This document shows positions 1 to 9,635 of a DNA stretch of 17,662 bases, piece by piece; position 1 is the stretch's first letter; each line of letters opens with the position of its first letter. The notes below the pieces were generated by a model. It searched no databases and was not told the DNA's origin. It worked only from the letters and a program-made list of their open reading frames with translations. The translations under genes and the position numbers were made by a program. The stretch is from Victivallales bacterium (lineage in GTDB: Bacteria; Verrucomicrobiota; Lentisphaeria; Victivallales; UBA1829), in the NCBI GenBank assembly GCA_016285335.1, contig JAEEQO010000041.1:1-17662 (forward strand), written 5' to 3'.

Positions 1-1
1 C

Positions 2-1711
2 TTCCGCGATCCGCGCTGGGGACGCGGCCAGGAGACCTTCGGCGAGGACCCGTATCTGACCGGCGAAATGGGCGCGGTATTCGTCCGCGCGCTTCAGGGC
101 GACCATCCGAAATACCTCAAGCTCGCCGCCTGCGCGAAGCATTTCTGGGGTCACAGCGGACCCGAGTCCGAACGCCACAAATTCGACGCGAAGATCAGCA
201 GGCGCGACGCCACGCAGACGTATCTGCCCGCGTTCCAGAAGCTCGTGACCGAGGCGAAAGTCGAATCCGTCATGGGCGCGTACAACCGCACCAACGGCCA
301 GGTCTGCTGCGGCAGCGCGAAGTACATCAAGGAACTCCTGCGCAGGAAATGGGGCTTCAAGGGGCATTTCGTCTCCGACTGCTGGGCCATCCTGGACTTC
401 CACCAGAGCCACAAGGTCACGTCCGACCAGACCGCCTCCGCCGCCTACGCCCTGAAGAACGGCTGCAACCTCAACTGCGGCTGCTCCTATGAAAAGCTCC
501 TCGACGCATACGAGAAGAAAATGATCACCGACGCCGACCTCGACGACGCTCTGCGCCACGTGCTCATGACCCGCATGAAACTCGGCTGCTTCGACCGCGA
601 CGAACTCGTCCCGCTCGCGAAGACCCCGATCTCGAAAGTCCACTGCGCCGAACACCGCGCCATCGCCCTCGAGGCCGCGCGCAAGTCCATCGTCCTCCTC
701 AAAAACGACGGCGTCCTCCCGCTCAAGCCGACGGTGAAGCTCAACCTGACCGGCCCGAACCTGACCAGCCTCGCCGCGCTCTGGGGCAACTACAACGGCT
801 TCTCCGACCACATGACCACCGTCCTGGAGGGCATCGCCGCCTGCGCCGACCCGGCTACCAGCTTCGAGCCCCGCCAGAGCGTCCCGCTGAACGGCCCCGC
901 GGTCGACCTCTCGAACCGGCTCTGGCTCTACGACAGGAAATACCCGGTCGTCGTCGTGGCCGGATTCGACGAGTCCATCGAGGGCGAGGAGAGCGACAGC
1001 ACCGAACGCAACTCCATCGCCCTGCCCGCTTCCCAGCGGTCCATGCTCGACTTCCTCTACAGGGAAGGCTTCCGGGTCGTGCTTGTCGTGATGGCGGGCT
1101 CCCCGATCGACCTCCGCGAGGATGTGAAGAAGGCCGCCGCCATCGTGTACGCCTCCTATCCCGGCGAAGCGGGCGGCACGGCGATTGGCGAAATCCTCTT
1201 CGGCAAAACATGCCCCTCCGGCCGTCTTCCGTTCACTTTCCCGAAAAACCCGGACAAGCTCCCCGATTATCACGACTACAACATGGCCGGCCGCACGTAC
1301 CGTTACATGAAGAACAACATCCTCTTCCCGTTCGGGTTCGGCCTCAGCTACACGTCGTTTGCCTACTCCAACGCCCGCGTCGTCGATTCTTTGACGAAGA
1401 AGGGCCGCGTGACCGTGTCCGCGAACGTCACAAACGTCGGCGACTGCGACGGCGACGAGGTCGTCCAGCTCTACATCAGCCATACGAAACCCGGCGTGGA
1501 AGCGCCGCTTGTCGAGCTCAAAGGCTTCAGGCGCGTCCACCTCGCGAAAGGCGAATCTGTTCGCGTCGTGTTCGAGATCCCCGCCGAGGCGTTCCAGCTC
1601 GTCGACGCCCAGGGACGCTGGTTCATGCCGGAGGATGACGTGGAGATCTTCTTCGGGCACGACAGCCGCACGCTGGCTTCGAAGATTCTCACGGTCAAGC
1701 TCGCGAAGTAA
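2..1711 (+). CDS. Glycoside hydrolase family 3 beta-glycosidase (beta-xylosidase/beta-glucosidase-like), 5' partial
   Basis: The reading frame is open from the first complete codon of the window, and those 22 upstream codons encode RDPRWGRGQETFGEDPYL, a hallmark of the GH3 TIM-barrel domain. The gene therefore starts outside the window, and the ATG at 68 is internal. Numbering from that Met: a KHF substrate-site motif at 24-26; the catalytic nucleophile Asp104 in the FVSDCW motif (codon 377-379); the IVLLKNDGVLPL entry to the second alpha/beta domain at about 208-219; an EGEE motif at 305-308, where the acid/base Glu is expected in this subfamily; and a C-terminal fibronectin-III-like domain at about 430-545. 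GH3 enzymes release terminal beta-linked sugars from oligosaccharides. Whether this one prefers xylose or glucose cannot be told from the sequence. Any signal peptide lies outside the window. An intrinsic terminator follows, so it is not co-transcribed with leuS. Confidence 0.93.
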   Translation, partial: FRDPRWGRGQETFGEDPYLTGEMGAVFVRALQGDHPKYLKLAACAKHFWGHSGPESERHKFDAKISRRDATQTYLPAFQKLVTEAKVESVMGAYNRTNGQVCCGSAKYIKELLRRKWGFKGHFVSDCWAILDFHQSHKVTSDQTASAAYALKNGCNLNCGCSYEKLLDAYEKKMITDADLDDALRHVLMTRMKLGCFDRDELVPLAKTPISKVHCAEHRAIALEAARKSIVLLKNDGVLPLKPTVKLNLTGPNLTSLAALWGNYNGFSDHMTTVLEGIAACADPATSFEPRQSVPLNGPAVDLSNRLWLYDRKYPVVVVAGFDESIEGEESDSTERNSIALPASQRSMLDFLYREGFRVVLVVMAGSPIDLREDVKKAAAIVYASYPGEAGGTAIGEILFGKTCPSGRLPFTFPKNPDKLPDYHDYNMAGRTYRYMKNNILFPFGFGLSYTSFAYSNARVVDSLTKKGRVTVSANVTNVGDCDGDEVVQLYISHTKPGVEAPLVELKGFRRVHLAKGESVRVVFEIPAEAFQLVDAQGRWFMPEDDVEIFFGHDSRTLASKILTVKLAK

Positions 1712-1763
1712 CAGGTTTCATACCCGTTTACCCTGGCGGCAGGACATCCCGCCAACTCTGCAT

Positions 1764-1800
1764 AAGGCTGTTCGAAATCCCGTCGGACAGCCTTTTCTTT
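1764..1800 (+). terminator. Intrinsic terminator after the GH3 gene
   Basis: AAGGCTGTTCG (1764-1774) pairs with CGGACAGCCTT (1784-1794), an 11-bp stem with one G-U pair around a 9-nt loop. The T-rich tract TTCTTT follows. It sits 52 bp after the GH3 stop codon and ahead of the leuS promoter, so it separates the two transcription units. Confidence 0.85.
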
Positions 1801-1821
1801 GCGGAAAAATGCCGCGTACAC

Positions 1822-1850
1822 TTGCATTTCACGCGCAGGCGTTCTATATT
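1822..1850 (+). promoter_or_regulatory. Probable sigma70-type promoter for the leuS operon
   Basis: TTGCAT (1822-1827) and TATATT (1845-1850) are separated by exactly 17 bp. The -10 box matches consensus at five of six positions and the -35 box at three. The site lies in an AT-richer stretch just after the GH3 terminator and about 50 bp before the leuS start. No other good promoter was seen before leuS. Confidence 0.6.
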
Positions 1851-1902
1851 TACATGCTATATTTGACTGAAAACCCCGTCAGAAATGGAGAAAACCGAAA
1901 TT

Positions 1903-4461
<2,559 letters not shown>

Positions 4462-4466
4462 TACCT

Positions 4467-5675
4467 ATGGACCCGGATAAAGAATACATCGAACTTTTCG
4501 AGCAGTACACCCCCGTCTGCATCGACCTCGGCCCGGGCGTCATGAACGACCTTTCCGCAGAGTTCCTGCTCTCCGAAGAGACGCCCGTCGTGACGTTCGT
4601 GATCGGCGGCGAATCCCTCACGAAATGCGGCGCGCGCGACGACATGACGAATGTGATGCTGCTCTCCGGTTTCGAGTCGCGCATGGTAAGCGGCATCCCC
4701 GCGGAACCCGACCTGGACGACGTCGCCCGCATCCTCGAAGCCATTCGGGAAAGCGGGTCGACGGAAGTCGTCGCCATCGGCGGCGGCAGCGTGATCGACG
4801 CGGCGAAAGCCGCCTGGGCCGCTTACCAGACCGGGCTCGACGTCTCCGAGCTTTTCGGCTCCGGGAAGATCACGAAAAAGTTCCCCGGAAAGGAGTTCAA
4901 GCGCGTCATCGCGGTCCCGACCACCGCCGGCACGGGGTCCGAAGTCACGCCGTACTCGAACATCGTCGACCGCGCGGCGAACGTCAAGCGCCTCATTGCG
5001 GACCGGCAGATCGTCCCGCGCATGGCGCTGATCGACCCGGCTTACGGACGCTCCATGCCCCCTGCCCTCACCGCGACCACCGCGCTCGACGCGCTCACGC
5101 ACAACGTCGAAGCGCTGCTGAACGTCAAAGTCCCCGAAACGCAGTTCGCGACGAACCGCTGGGCCGTCTATGCGGTCCGCCTTATCGTCGAGAATCTGCC
5201 GCTTGTGTTCCGCGACCCGAACGACGTCAACGCGCGCGAATGCCTCTGCGCCGCCGCCACCATCGGCGGGATGCAGATCGCGGACCGTCCGACCTCGCTC
5301 CCGCACCTCGGCAGCTTCTCGTTTTTCGGACAGGTCCCGCACGGGATCGCCGCCTCGATGCTTCTGCCGCCCTTCTGGCGCTACTACCTCGCGGAGCCGA
5401 AAGCCGCCGAACGCACCATGCTGCTGGCGGACGTGTTCCCCTCGGAGAAAACGCAGAAGACGCCGGAAGACGTGGTCAATGCGGCCGCCGCGTTCATCGC
5501 GCAGTATTCCGGCGTACCGAAACTCTCCGCCCTGCCCTGCTTCAATGCCGCCATGGTCGAAAAGATCGCGTCCGACGCGGTCAAGAACCCCATGAAACTC
5601 GCCTCGGCGCCGCGTCCGGTCGACCCGGAATCCGCCGCCGGGATCATTTCCGGAATTTTGAAACAGGAGCTCTGA
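4467..5675 (+). CDS. Iron-containing (group III) alcohol dehydrogenase family protein
   Basis: A 402-aa member of the iron-dependent alcohol dehydrogenase family, cytoplasmic NAD(P)-dependent oxidoreductases that interconvert alcohols and aldehydes or ketones. The dinucleotide-binding motif GGGSVIDAAK is at 105-114 and PTTAGTGSEVT at 151-161. The metal ligands expected for the family appear to be Asp208 and His212 (DALTH), His280 (SLPH) and His292 (PHG). The His280-His292 gap is 12 residues, shorter than the 14 I recall for FucO and YqhD. The frame stays open upstream to 3903, but that part lies inside leuS in another frame. The ATG at 4467 gives a normal family length and begins 5 bp after the leuS stop, with only a weak ribosome site, so translation is probably coupled. 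Glycerate kinase follows after 2 bp. The substrate is unknown; a small keto or aldehyde acid feeding glycerate is possible but only inferred. Confidence 0.88.
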   Translation: MDPDKEYIELFEQYTPVCIDLGPGVMNDLSAEFLLSEETPVVTFVIGGESLTKCGARDDMTNVMLLSGFESRMVSGIPAEPDLDDVARILEAIRESGSTEVVAIGGGSVIDAAKAAWAAYQTGLDVSELFGSGKITKKFPGKEFKRVIAVPTTAGTGSEVTPYSNIVDRAANVKRLIADRQIVPRMALIDPAYGRSMPPALTATTALDALTHNVEALLNVKVPETQFATNRWAVYAVRLIVENLPLVFRDPNDVNARECLCAAATIGGMQIADRPTSLPHLGSFSFFGQVPHGIAASMLLPPFWRYYLAEPKAAERTMLLADVFPSEKTQKTPEDVVNAAAAFIAQYSGVPKLSALPCFNAAMVEKIASDAVKNPMKLASAPRPVDPESAAGIISGILKQEL

Positions 5676-5677
5676 CC

Positions 5678-6814
5678 ATGAAGATCGTGTTCGCGCCCGA
5701 CAAGTTCAAGATGTGCATGAAAAGCGCCACGGTCTGCCGTGTGCTGCAAAACGCTTTCCGTACTGTCATGCCGGACGCCGAACTCGTTTCCGTGCCCGTT
5801 TCCGACGGCGGCGAAGGCATGACCCGCGCCCTTGCCGCCGCGCTTCACGGCGAACTCCACACGGTCAAAGTCACAGGCCCGGACGGCAGACCCGTCGAAG
5901 CCGAATTCGCGCTCATCAACAACGGCCTGACCGCCGTCTTCGAAATGGCGTCCGCCAGCGGGCTCTACCTCGTGGAACCGATCAAACGCGACCCGATGAC
6001 CGCCACGACCTACGGCACGGGCGAAGTCATCCGTGCCATCCTGGACCTCGGCGTCCGCGACATCCTGATCGGCCTCGGCGGATCCGCCACGGTCGACGGC
6101 GGCGCGGGCATGGCGCAGGCGCTCGGCTACAGCCTGCTCGACGTGGGCGGACGCGAACTGCCGCGTGGCGGCGGCGCGCTCCACATGCTGTCCCGCATCG
6201 CCATCGCCGGAGCAGACGTCCGGCTTCAGGAAACGCGTATCACGACCGCGTGCGACGTCCGCAACCCTCTTTCCGGTCCGCTCGGCGCGGCTCAGGTCTT
6301 CGGCCCGCAGAAAGGCGCCACGCCCGACATGGTCGCGAAACTCGATCACAACCTCCGGCATCTTTTCACTGTCTGGGAACGCCAGTCCATGCTGCTGCCG
6401 AAGGAGATGCCCGGCGACGGCGCGGCGGGCGGACTCGGCGCCGGTCTCCGCGCGTTCTGCAACGCCCAGCCGAAATCCGGCGCGGAACTCGTCCTCGACG
6501 CCATCGGCTTCCGCCGTCAGATCAAGGGCGCGGACCTCGTCGTGACCGGCGAAGGACGCACCGATCTTCAGACCGCCGAGGGCAAGATCTGCGGCGCGGT
6601 CGCCGCGGCCGCCCGGCGGGAAAAAGTCCCCGTGCTGCTGCTTTCCGGTGCGATCGAAGGATCCCCGGAGGAGATCGGCAGGACCTACGATTTCGCGTTC
6701 AGCACGTCCACCGGCCGCCGCACCCTCGAAGAAGCCATGGCCGCCGCCTCGGACGACCTCTATTTCACGGCGGTGAACGCCGCCAAACTCTTCCTGCATT
6801 CCATCAAGTCATGA
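5678..6814 (+). CDS. Glycerate kinase (GarK/GlxK family)
   Basis: This 378-aa protein phosphorylates D-glycerate with ATP. Members of this family such as E. coli GarK make 2-phosphoglycerate, feeding lower glycolysis. It begins with the family's typical MKIVFAPDKFK. Other family motifs are SDGGEG at 42-47, GLGGSATVDGGAGM at 132-145, DVRNPLSGPLGAA at 193-205, FGPQKGA at 208-214, a glycine-rich PGDGAAGGLGAG at 245-256 and TGEGRTD at 290-296. A strong ribosome site, AGGAG (5665-5669), lies 8 nt before the ATG and inside the end of the dehydrogenase gene. The gene follows the dehydrogenase by 2 bp and its stop overlaps the gmk start as ATGA. Glycerate kinases of this type usually sit with sugar-acid or glyoxylate genes, so a place between leuS and gmk is unusual. 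Confidence 0.94.
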   Translation: MKIVFAPDKFKMCMKSATVCRVLQNAFRTVMPDAELVSVPVSDGGEGMTRALAAALHGELHTVKVTGPDGRPVEAEFALINNGLTAVFEMASASGLYLVEPIKRDPMTATTYGTGEVIRAILDLGVRDILIGLGGSATVDGGAGMAQALGYSLLDVGGRELPRGGGALHMLSRIAIAGADVRLQETRITTACDVRNPLSGPLGAAQVFGPQKGATPDMVAKLDHNLRHLFTVWERQSMLLPKEMPGDGAAGGLGAGLRAFCNAQPKSGAELVLDAIGFRRQIKGADLVVTGEGRTDLQTAEGKICGAVAAAARREKVPVLLLSGAIEGSPEEIGRTYDFAFSTSTGRRTLEEAMAAASDDLYFTAVNAAKLFLHSIKS

Positions 6815-7440
6815 ATACCGCACCATCCACTCCGGCACGCACCGGCATGATCCTGATCCTCTCCGGTCCCAGCGGGTCCGGCAAATCCTCCATCTACAAA
6901 GCCTCCATCGGCGACCTCGGCGGCATCGAGTTCTCCGTGTCCTGCACCACGCGTCAGCCGCGCCCCGGCGAAGTCGACGGAAAGGATTACTATTTCATCA
7001 CCCGCGAGAAGTTCGATTCGCTCGTGGCGGAGAACGCCTTCGCGGAACACGCCGAAGTCCACGGCAACTGCTACGGCACGCTCAAATCCGAACTCCTCGG
7101 CCGCATCCGGCGCGGAATCGACGTCCTGCTCGACATCGACGTCCAGGGTGCGGCGCAGCTCCGCGCGCTCTGCGCCGATTCCGCCGAATTCTGCGACGCC
7201 TGCGAATTCATCTTTATCATGCCGCCGTCCTACGAGGAACTCGAACGCCGCCTGCGCGCACGCGGCACCGAGACAGAGGAATCCATTCTCCGCCGCCTCG
7301 CCAACGCGAAGGGCGAAATGGACCACGCGAACGAATACGACCATATCATCGTGAACGACGACCTCGCCCGGGCCGTGAAGGAGTTCACCGACCTCATCCT
7401 CGGCCTTCGCAAACACCCGAAACGCAGCCGCAACCGCTGA
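6811..7440 (+). CDS. gmk: Guanylate kinase
   Basis: Transfers phosphate from ATP to GMP to give GDP, an essential step of purine nucleotide synthesis in the cytoplasm. The 209-aa product has the P-loop GPSGSGKSS at 19-27, the GMP-binding signature SCTTRQPRPGEVDGKDYYF at 44-62, YGT at 88-90 and DIDVQGA at 108-114. Length agrees with the family (about 205 aa). The ATG at 6811 overlaps the glycerate kinase stop (ATGA). A second in-frame ATG at 6847 would remove a 12-residue leader not needed for the fold, so the true start could be there. It is followed 18 bp later by coaC, an order that echoes the common gmk-rpoZ-coaBC arrangement but without rpoZ. Confidence 0.96.
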   Translation: MNTAPSTPARTGMILILSGPSGSGKSSIYKASIGDLGGIEFSVSCTTRQPRPGEVDGKDYYFITREKFDSLVAENAFAEHAEVHGNCYGTLKSELLGRIRRGIDVLLDIDVQGAAQLRALCADSAEFCDACEFIFIMPPSYEELERRLRARGTETEESILRRLANAKGEMDHANEYDHIIVNDDLARAVKEFTDLILGLRKHPKRSRNR

Positions 7441-7458
7441 CTATCCCGGAGTACGCAT

Positions 7459-7998
7459 ATGAACGGCAAACACATCATCCTCGGCGTCACCGGCGGCATC
7501 GCCGTCTACAAGGCCGCCGACCTCTGCTCCAAACTCGTTTCCGCCGGCGCGGATGTCCGCGTCGTCATGACCCAGAACGCGCTCCGGCTCATCTCCTCGC
7601 AGATCTTCCTCACGCTCTCGAAGAACCGCGTGCTGACCGGCCTGTTCGAGGAATACCAGCCGCGCCCCGAGCACGTCGACTGGGCGGAATGGGCGGACGC
7701 GCTCATCGTTGCCCCCTGCACGGCAAACTTCATCGGCAAATTCGCGTCCGGCATCGCCGACGACGCGCTCTCGACCACCGCGCTGGCGTTCCGCGGAAAA
7801 GTCCTGCTCGCCCCCGCCATGAACGAACACATGTGGGCGAGCCCCATCGTGCAGGACAACCTCGCGAAACTCGTGGATAAGCTCGGCGTCCGCACGGTCG
7901 GGCCCGACACCGGGCACCTCGCTTGCGGCACCTCCGGCAAGGGACGCATGGCGGAACCCGCCGATATCCTCGAAGCGATCCGGGCGCTCTTCGCATGA
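7459..7998 (+). CDS. coaC: Phosphopantothenoylcysteine decarboxylase, stand-alone CoaC
   Basis: FMN-dependent decarboxylase of coenzyme A synthesis that converts 4'-phosphopantothenoylcysteine to 4'-phosphopantetheine. At 179 aa it covers only the flavoprotein half of the usual bifunctional CoaBC (about 400 aa). Key positions are TGGIAVYK at 11-18, the active-site His72, the flavin-binding APCTAN at 85-90, the PAMNEHMW substrate clamp at 119-126 with Asn122, and catalytic Cys156 in CGTSGKGRM, all matching Dfp/CoaC motifs. The product ends cleanly about 15 residues after that motif and the next gene overlaps it by ATGA. The ligase domain is therefore absent rather than frameshifted away. GGAG (7448-7451) lies 7 nt before the ATG. 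A separate coaB gene is expected elsewhere in the genome. Confidence 0.92.
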   Translation: MNGKHIILGVTGGIAVYKAADLCSKLVSAGADVRVVMTQNALRLISSQIFLTLSKNRVLTGLFEEYQPRPEHVDWAEWADALIVAPCTANFIGKFASGIADDALSTTALAFRGKVLLAPAMNEHMWASPIVQDNLAKLVDKLGVRTVGPDTGHLACGTSGKGRMAEPADILEAIRALFA

Positions 7999-8714
7999 AC
8001 CTGCTGATCGTCGAGGAACGCGACCTCTCGCCGGACCGCGAATTCACGGTCGGCGGCGACCATGCCGAACACATCTTCTGCATCCTCCACGCCAAGCCCG
8101 GCGACACCGTCCGCGCGGGCATCCTCGGCGGCGGCATCGGCACGGCCCGCATCCTCGAAACAACGCGGCATTCCGCCCGGCTCCGCCTCGAGGACACGTC
8201 CAACCCGCCCCCTGCCCCGTCGAACATCCTCCCCGTGATCGCCCTGCCCCGTCCGCAGAGTTTCAAGAAGACGCTCCACTTCATCGCGTCGTCGGGCATC
8301 CGCCGCGCCGTGTTCTTTCATGCCGCGAAGACCGAGAAAAGCTACTGGACCAGTTCCTGCATGGCGCCGGACGCCATCCGGTCCGTGCTGGTCGAGGGGC
8401 TGGAACAGGGCTGCACGACCGTGCTGCCGGAGCTCGCATTCGTGCGGTCGCTCCGCGAGTTCTTCAATTCCGGACTTTCCGCCGAGCTCACGAAAGATGC
8501 GACCGCGCTCATCGGACATCCCGTCGACGCCGCCCCCTGCCCTGTTTCGCCCCCCGGAAACGTCGTGATCGCCATCGGTCCTGAGGGCGGTTTCACCCCG
8601 GACGAAGTCGCGGCATTCCGCACAAACGGCTATGCGCCCGTCACGTTCGGTCCGCACATCCTCCGTGTCGAATTCGCGCTGGCGTTCCTCGCCGGACGCC
8701 TCGCATCCACCTGA
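7995..8714 (+). CDS. rsmE: RsmE-family 16S rRNA (uracil-1498-N3) methyltransferase, divergent
   Basis: RsmE is a SPOUT-fold enzyme that methylates U1498 of 16S rRNA using S-adenosylmethionine. The 239-aa length fits. An N-terminal PUA-like part (about 1-70) is followed by the knotted domain with AIGPEGGFTPDEV at 193-205 and a C-terminal ILRVEFALAFLAGRL at 222-236. The last motif departs from the usual ILRxETA, and the normally conserved E-Q-x-x-R segment reads EQGCTT at about 137-142. The family call rests mainly on the GPEGGFT motif, overall layout and length. The frame extends upstream to 7923 inside coaC, but the ATG at 7995 overlaps the coaC stop (ATGA) and gives the standard length. No clear ribosome site is present, so translational coupling is likely. 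Confidence 0.85.
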   Translation: MNLLIVEERDLSPDREFTVGGDHAEHIFCILHAKPGDTVRAGILGGGIGTARILETTRHSARLRLEDTSNPPPAPSNILPVIALPRPQSFKKTLHFIASSGIRRAVFFHAAKTEKSYWTSSCMAPDAIRSVLVEGLEQGCTTVLPELAFVRSLREFFNSGLSAELTKDATALIGHPVDAAPCPVSPPGNVVIAIGPEGGFTPDEVAAFRTNGYAPVTFGPHILRVEFALAFLAGRLAST

Positions 8715-8726
8715 TCCCGTTTTTTT

Positions 8727-9488
8727 ATGAACACATCTCAATTCTCAGCCGATTCCGGCGTAAACGCCACCGCCGCCGACCTCGAACACGCCATGCTCGC
8801 GCAGGCGAATCCCGCCGACGCCGAAATCCTCATGCGTTTCTTCAAGACCGGACCCGGCCAGTACGGCGAAGGCGACAAGTTCCTCGGCATCAGGAATCCC
8901 AAGACCCGCCGCACGGCGAAGGCGTTCCGGGACCTGCCGCTCGACGAAGCCGTCCGCGCCGCGCAGTCCGAATGGCACGAGATCCGCCTCTGCGCACTGC
9001 TGATCCTCGCGAGCCGGTATCAAAGGAAAAAGACGTCCGAAGCGGAACGCGCGGACATCTTCAAACGCTATGCCGACCTCGCACGGCGGGGATTCGTGAA
9101 TAACTGGGACCTGGTCGACCTGACCGCGCCGGACATCGCCGGAGCGTATGCGTTTGCGCACGGCATGAAGACGCTGGAACGCTTTGCCGCGTCCGGCAAT
9201 CTGTGGGAGGAACGCATCGCCGTGCTCGCCATGTTCCCGTTCATCCGCGCAAACCAGGTGATCGAACCGTCCCGCATGCTGGACCGGTTCCTGTCCCATC
9301 CGCACGACCTGATGCACAAGGCTTGCGGCTGGATGCTCCGCGAGATCGGCAAACGCGACCTCCATTATCTGACCGCCTACCTGATTGTGAACAGGGCGGT
9401 CATGTCCCGCACCACGCTCCGGTATGCGATCGAACATTTTCCCGAGGAGGATCGGAAGGCGCTCCTGGCACGGGACAAGAAATTCTAG
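8727..9488 (+). CDS. DNA alkylation repair protein, AlkD-like HEAT-repeat family
   Basis: The 253-aa helical protein matches the AlkD family of DNA glycosylases, which excise N3- and N7-alkylated purines without base flipping. Family features are GIRNPKTRR at 54-62, NNWDLVDLTAP at 125-135 with Trp127 and Asp131, WEERIAVL at 160-167 with Arg163 (the usual catalytic Trp/Asp/Arg trio by motif), GWMLREIGK at 201-209 and a C-terminal LRYAIEHFPEEDR. The first Arg of the common WERR is Glu here. The gene starts 12 bp after rsmE, with a T7 run and no ribosome site before the ATG. An alternative ATG at 8793 would remove a 22-residue, poorly conserved leader. It is the last gene of the run and ends before the terminator at 9580-9609. 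Confidence 0.88.
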   Translation: MNTSQFSADSGVNATAADLEHAMLAQANPADAEILMRFFKTGPGQYGEGDKFLGIRNPKTRRTAKAFRDLPLDEAVRAAQSEWHEIRLCALLILASRYQRKKTSEAERADIFKRYADLARRGFVNNWDLVDLTAPDIAGAYAFAHGMKTLERFAASGNLWEERIAVLAMFPFIRANQVIEPSRMLDRFLSHPHDLMHKACGWMLREIGKRDLHYLTAYLIVNRAVMSRTTLRYAIEHFPEEDRKALLARDKKF

Positions 9489-9512
9489 ATTGGCGCTCAT
9501 GCCGCGCGGGCA

Positions 9513-9528
9513 GGAGGCGAACGCCTCC
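9513..9528. repeat. Short perfect hairpin GGAGGCG/CGCCTCC
   Basis: GGAGGCG (9513-9519) and CGCCTCC (9522-9528) are perfect reverse complements separated by AA, so a 6-7 bp stem with a tiny loop can form. It lies 24 bp after the alkD stop codon and directly before the larger palindrome. No T-run follows, so it is not a standard terminator. Confidence 0.7.
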
Positions 9529-9534
9529 ACTGTT

Positions 9535-9567
9535 ATCGTCGCGCGGACGTACCGTCCGCCCGACGAT
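9535..9567. repeat. 33-nt near-perfect palindrome
   Basis: ATCGTCG (9535-9541) pairs with CGACGAT (9561-9567), and GCGGACG (9543-9549) with CGTCCGC (9553-9559). There is one C-C mismatch (9542/9560) and a TAC loop. That makes 14 base pairs in 33 nt, very stable on either strand, in the gap between two convergent genes. No T-tract follows on either strand. It could be a REP-like dispersed palindrome, an RNA 3'-end stabiliser or a protein site. Confidence 0.8.
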
Positions 9568-9579
9568 GTGCGTGCGCAG

Positions 9580-9609
9580 AGCGGAAAGCATGAACTGTTT
9601 CCGCTTTTT
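9580..9609 (+). terminator. Intrinsic terminator of the leuS-alkD operon
   Basis: AGCGGAAA (9580-9587) and TTTCCGCT (9598-9605) form a perfect 8-bp stem around a 10-nt loop, and a run of five T ends at 9609. The orientation serves the + strand operon. Read from the minus strand, the stem is not followed by a T-run, so the aldo/keto reductase gene must terminate in another way. Confidence 0.82.
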
Positions 9610-9635
9610 GATTATCCTTTGAGGAAGTGGATTTC

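Noticed and set aside
7923..7994. An upstream extension of the rsmE frame
   Set aside because: It lies inside coaC and contains no family sequence; the overlapping ATGA start gives the standard length.
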